Positions 62,919-64,000 of a stretch of 64,000 bases of DNA are shown piece by piece (within the stretch, counting starts at the first letter, position 1; each line of letters begins with the position of its first letter). Source of the DNA: an uncultured Lentisphaeria bacterium (GTDB lineage: Bacteria; Verrucomicrobiota; Lentisphaeria; Victivallales; UBA1829). The position numbers and the translations under genes were made by a program. The stretch is taken from contig CASDPB010000047.1 of the NCBI GenBank assembly GCA_949282305.1, positions 1 through 64,000 of the forward strand. The letters are read 5' to 3'. The notes under the pieces were generated by a model. The model searched no databases. It was not told where the DNA came from and was given only the letters and a program-made list of their open reading frames with translations.

Positions 62919-63728
62919 ATGAAGAAAATGTTAACCCTGCTGTCAGTTGCGGCGCTGTCGCTCGGAGCGGCAGAACAAATGCCGCTGCCATCGGGAAAAG
63001 CGGAATTCGCCCCGACAGAAAAAGCATCTGCCGACCAGGTGCAGACGCTGGTTCCCAGAATTGAAGGCAATGCGATCGTCTGCGGCAACAAGAGGCTGGA
63101 TCTGCAGAACAACAGCGGCATGACTCTGACCTGCGACGGCGAGATGCTGGGACGCTTTTTCTACTATTTCACAGGCGAAGACAAAGCAATAAAGAAACCA
63201 TACTGGATTGAATGCGGCCGCTGGTTCGCGGACCAGGAAAAGTCATCTTTCAGGAAATCGGGCAATACGTTTTATGCCGATACTTTCATGAAGATCGGTG
63301 ATTACCCCTCGTGGGAAGCGTGCAAACAGCAGGTCGAACTCCTGCCGGACGGCCTGATCAAAATCGACATTCAATGGACTCCGTCGGAAGATCAGAACCT
63401 GGCTCTGGAAGGGCACTCCCTGTTCTTCATGATGCCCTATAAGACAGGCGGAGGAAAAAGCATCACGCTGAACGGCAAAAAAACAATGCTTCCCACGGAA
63501 GCGGTTTCCGGCATCATCTGCGGAGAATACCGCCCGAAAGAATTCAAAGTCGTTTTTCTGCCGGACGATCCGGGCAAGACTTTTTCCATTACTGCGGTAA
63601 AACCTGATATTGATCTGTTCAATTCATGGGCGATCAAAGACGGTCTGCGCTTCAATTTCGTGGACAATAAGAAGACCCGTCATCTGACGGTTTTTCTCGA
63701 CATCCGGCAGGGCATAAAAAAAAAGTAA
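62919..63728 (+). CDS. Secreted protein, first part (frame changes at A9 run)
   Basis: 269 residues before a TAA at 63726-63728. A signal peptide (MKKMLTLLSVAALSLGAAEQ) is followed by a beta-rich region of unknown family. The gene ends abruptly: ATA AAA AAA AAG TAA. The next bases continue as good protein in the -1 frame (see the next entry). AGGAGG precedes the ATG. It is the last gene of the GntR/pseudopilin/SSS locus, so it probably belongs to a large secreted enzyme or binding protein. The family of this N-terminal part is not recognised. Confidence 0.75.
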   Translation: MKKMLTLLSVAALSLGAAEQMPLPSGKAEFAPTEKASADQVQTLVPRIEGNAIVCGNKRLDLQNNSGMTLTCDGEMLGRFFYYFTGEDKAIKKPYWIECGRWFADQEKSSFRKSGNTFYADTFMKIGDYPSWEACKQQVELLPDGLIKIDIQWTPSEDQNLALEGHSLFFMMPYKTGGGKSITLNGKKTMLPTEAVSGIICGEYRPKEFKVVFLPDDPGKTFSITAVKPDIDLFNSWAIKDGLRFNFVDNKKTRHLTVFLDIRQGIKKK

Positions 63729-64000
63729 CCACGGATACGGCGGCGGGAATTGATTTCAAGGCACTGGAAAATCTCTCCCTGCCGGACCGGTCCTCAAAAA
63801 ACCTGCAGGGAAATCCGTCTTTTGAACAGGGCTTTCATGGCTACCGGAGTGCCCACGTATACGGAACCGGCTATTCTCCCGAAAAATGGCGGACAAAACC
63901 GTATGTGATTGACGAGGGAAATGCCCTGTTCGGAAAATCCTCTCTCAGAATTCACACTCTTTACAAACCGGATACCGATTATCGCGCCCTGACGAATGCG
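63725..64000 (+). CDS. Continuation of the secreted protein in the -1 frame (partial)
   Basis: From 63725 the -1 frame is open to the window end (92 codons): VTTDTAAGIDFKALENLSLP, then LQGNPSFEQGFHGYRS and KSSLRIHTLYK. The N-P-S-F-E-x-G segment opens many carbohydrate-binding (CBM4/9-like) or glycosidase accessory domains, so a large secreted carbohydrate-active protein is likely. It has no start of its own. It is joined to the upstream part by the run of nine A at 63716-63724 followed by G, either through -1 frameshifting or because the gene is disrupted. Confidence 0.7.

Overview
The window reads as bacterial chromosome, Gram-negative in type: Lgt, lipoproteins, an O-antigen ligase, RecBCD, and a GnnA-like oxidoreductase of the lipid A pathway. 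The best taxonomic guess is the Lentisphaerota (Victivallales) of the PVC group. This is inferred from a typical gene set: a pseudopilin starting RLFTLIELL with a C-terminal ADGHV motif, a GntR/LacI hybrid regulator, a large SSS transporter, a CE15-type esterase and several Gfo/Idh/MocA dehydrogenases. No rRNA is present to confirm it. One tRNA gene (Gln, UUG) was found.

Layout. 0-3.4 kb is a decayed, visibly AT-richer zone beside tRNA-Gln. It holds the start of an IS5-type transposase and a truncated second transposase fused in frame to a broken ftsK. 3.5-8.3 kb: dedA, lgt, an RluD-type pseudouridine synthase, two small proteins, a HIT protein and an esterase-like hydrolase. 8.5-12 kb: DegT aminotransferase, AraC regulator and sugar dehydrogenase. 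12-19 kb: tail-specific protease, rubrerythrin, solitary DNA methyltransferase, ABC ATPase, pheA. 18.8-21.5 kb: small DMT protein, NfeD and flotillin. 21.6-26.4 kb: a dehydrogenase, a 0.5-kb inverted repeat array, then eda / gnnA-like / ispE / cyclophilin. 26.5-31.5 kb: FAD dehydrogenase with a release-factor-like protein, BI-1, a surface protein and a lactonase. 31.7-40.5 kb: recC-recB-recD.

40.5-47 kb: a glycosidase remnant, tam, an acetyltransferase, a secreted two-domain chagasin-like protein, a CE15 esterase and an O-antigen ligase. 47.2-51.7 kb is a tight minus-strand run (lipoprotein, yicC, a serine acetyltransferase fused to an M29-type aminopeptidase, yggS). 52-58.4 kb: MerR regulator divergent from a MATE pump, an ABC exporter, a methyltransferase and a ZIP transporter. 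58.6-64 kb is a probable carbohydrate-use locus (GntR regulator, pseudopilin, SSS transporter, secreted protein). The last gene changes frame at a run of nine A that matches a -1 slippery site.

Most of the window is housekeeping or catabolic and needs no new biology. The items most worth following are the acetyltransferase-aminopeptidase fusion, the A9 frame change, the transposase-FtsK chimera, the inverted octamer array, and the hairpins with an ownerless terminator at 56.6 kb. All functional statements come from reading the sequence and knowledge of families; no database search was run.
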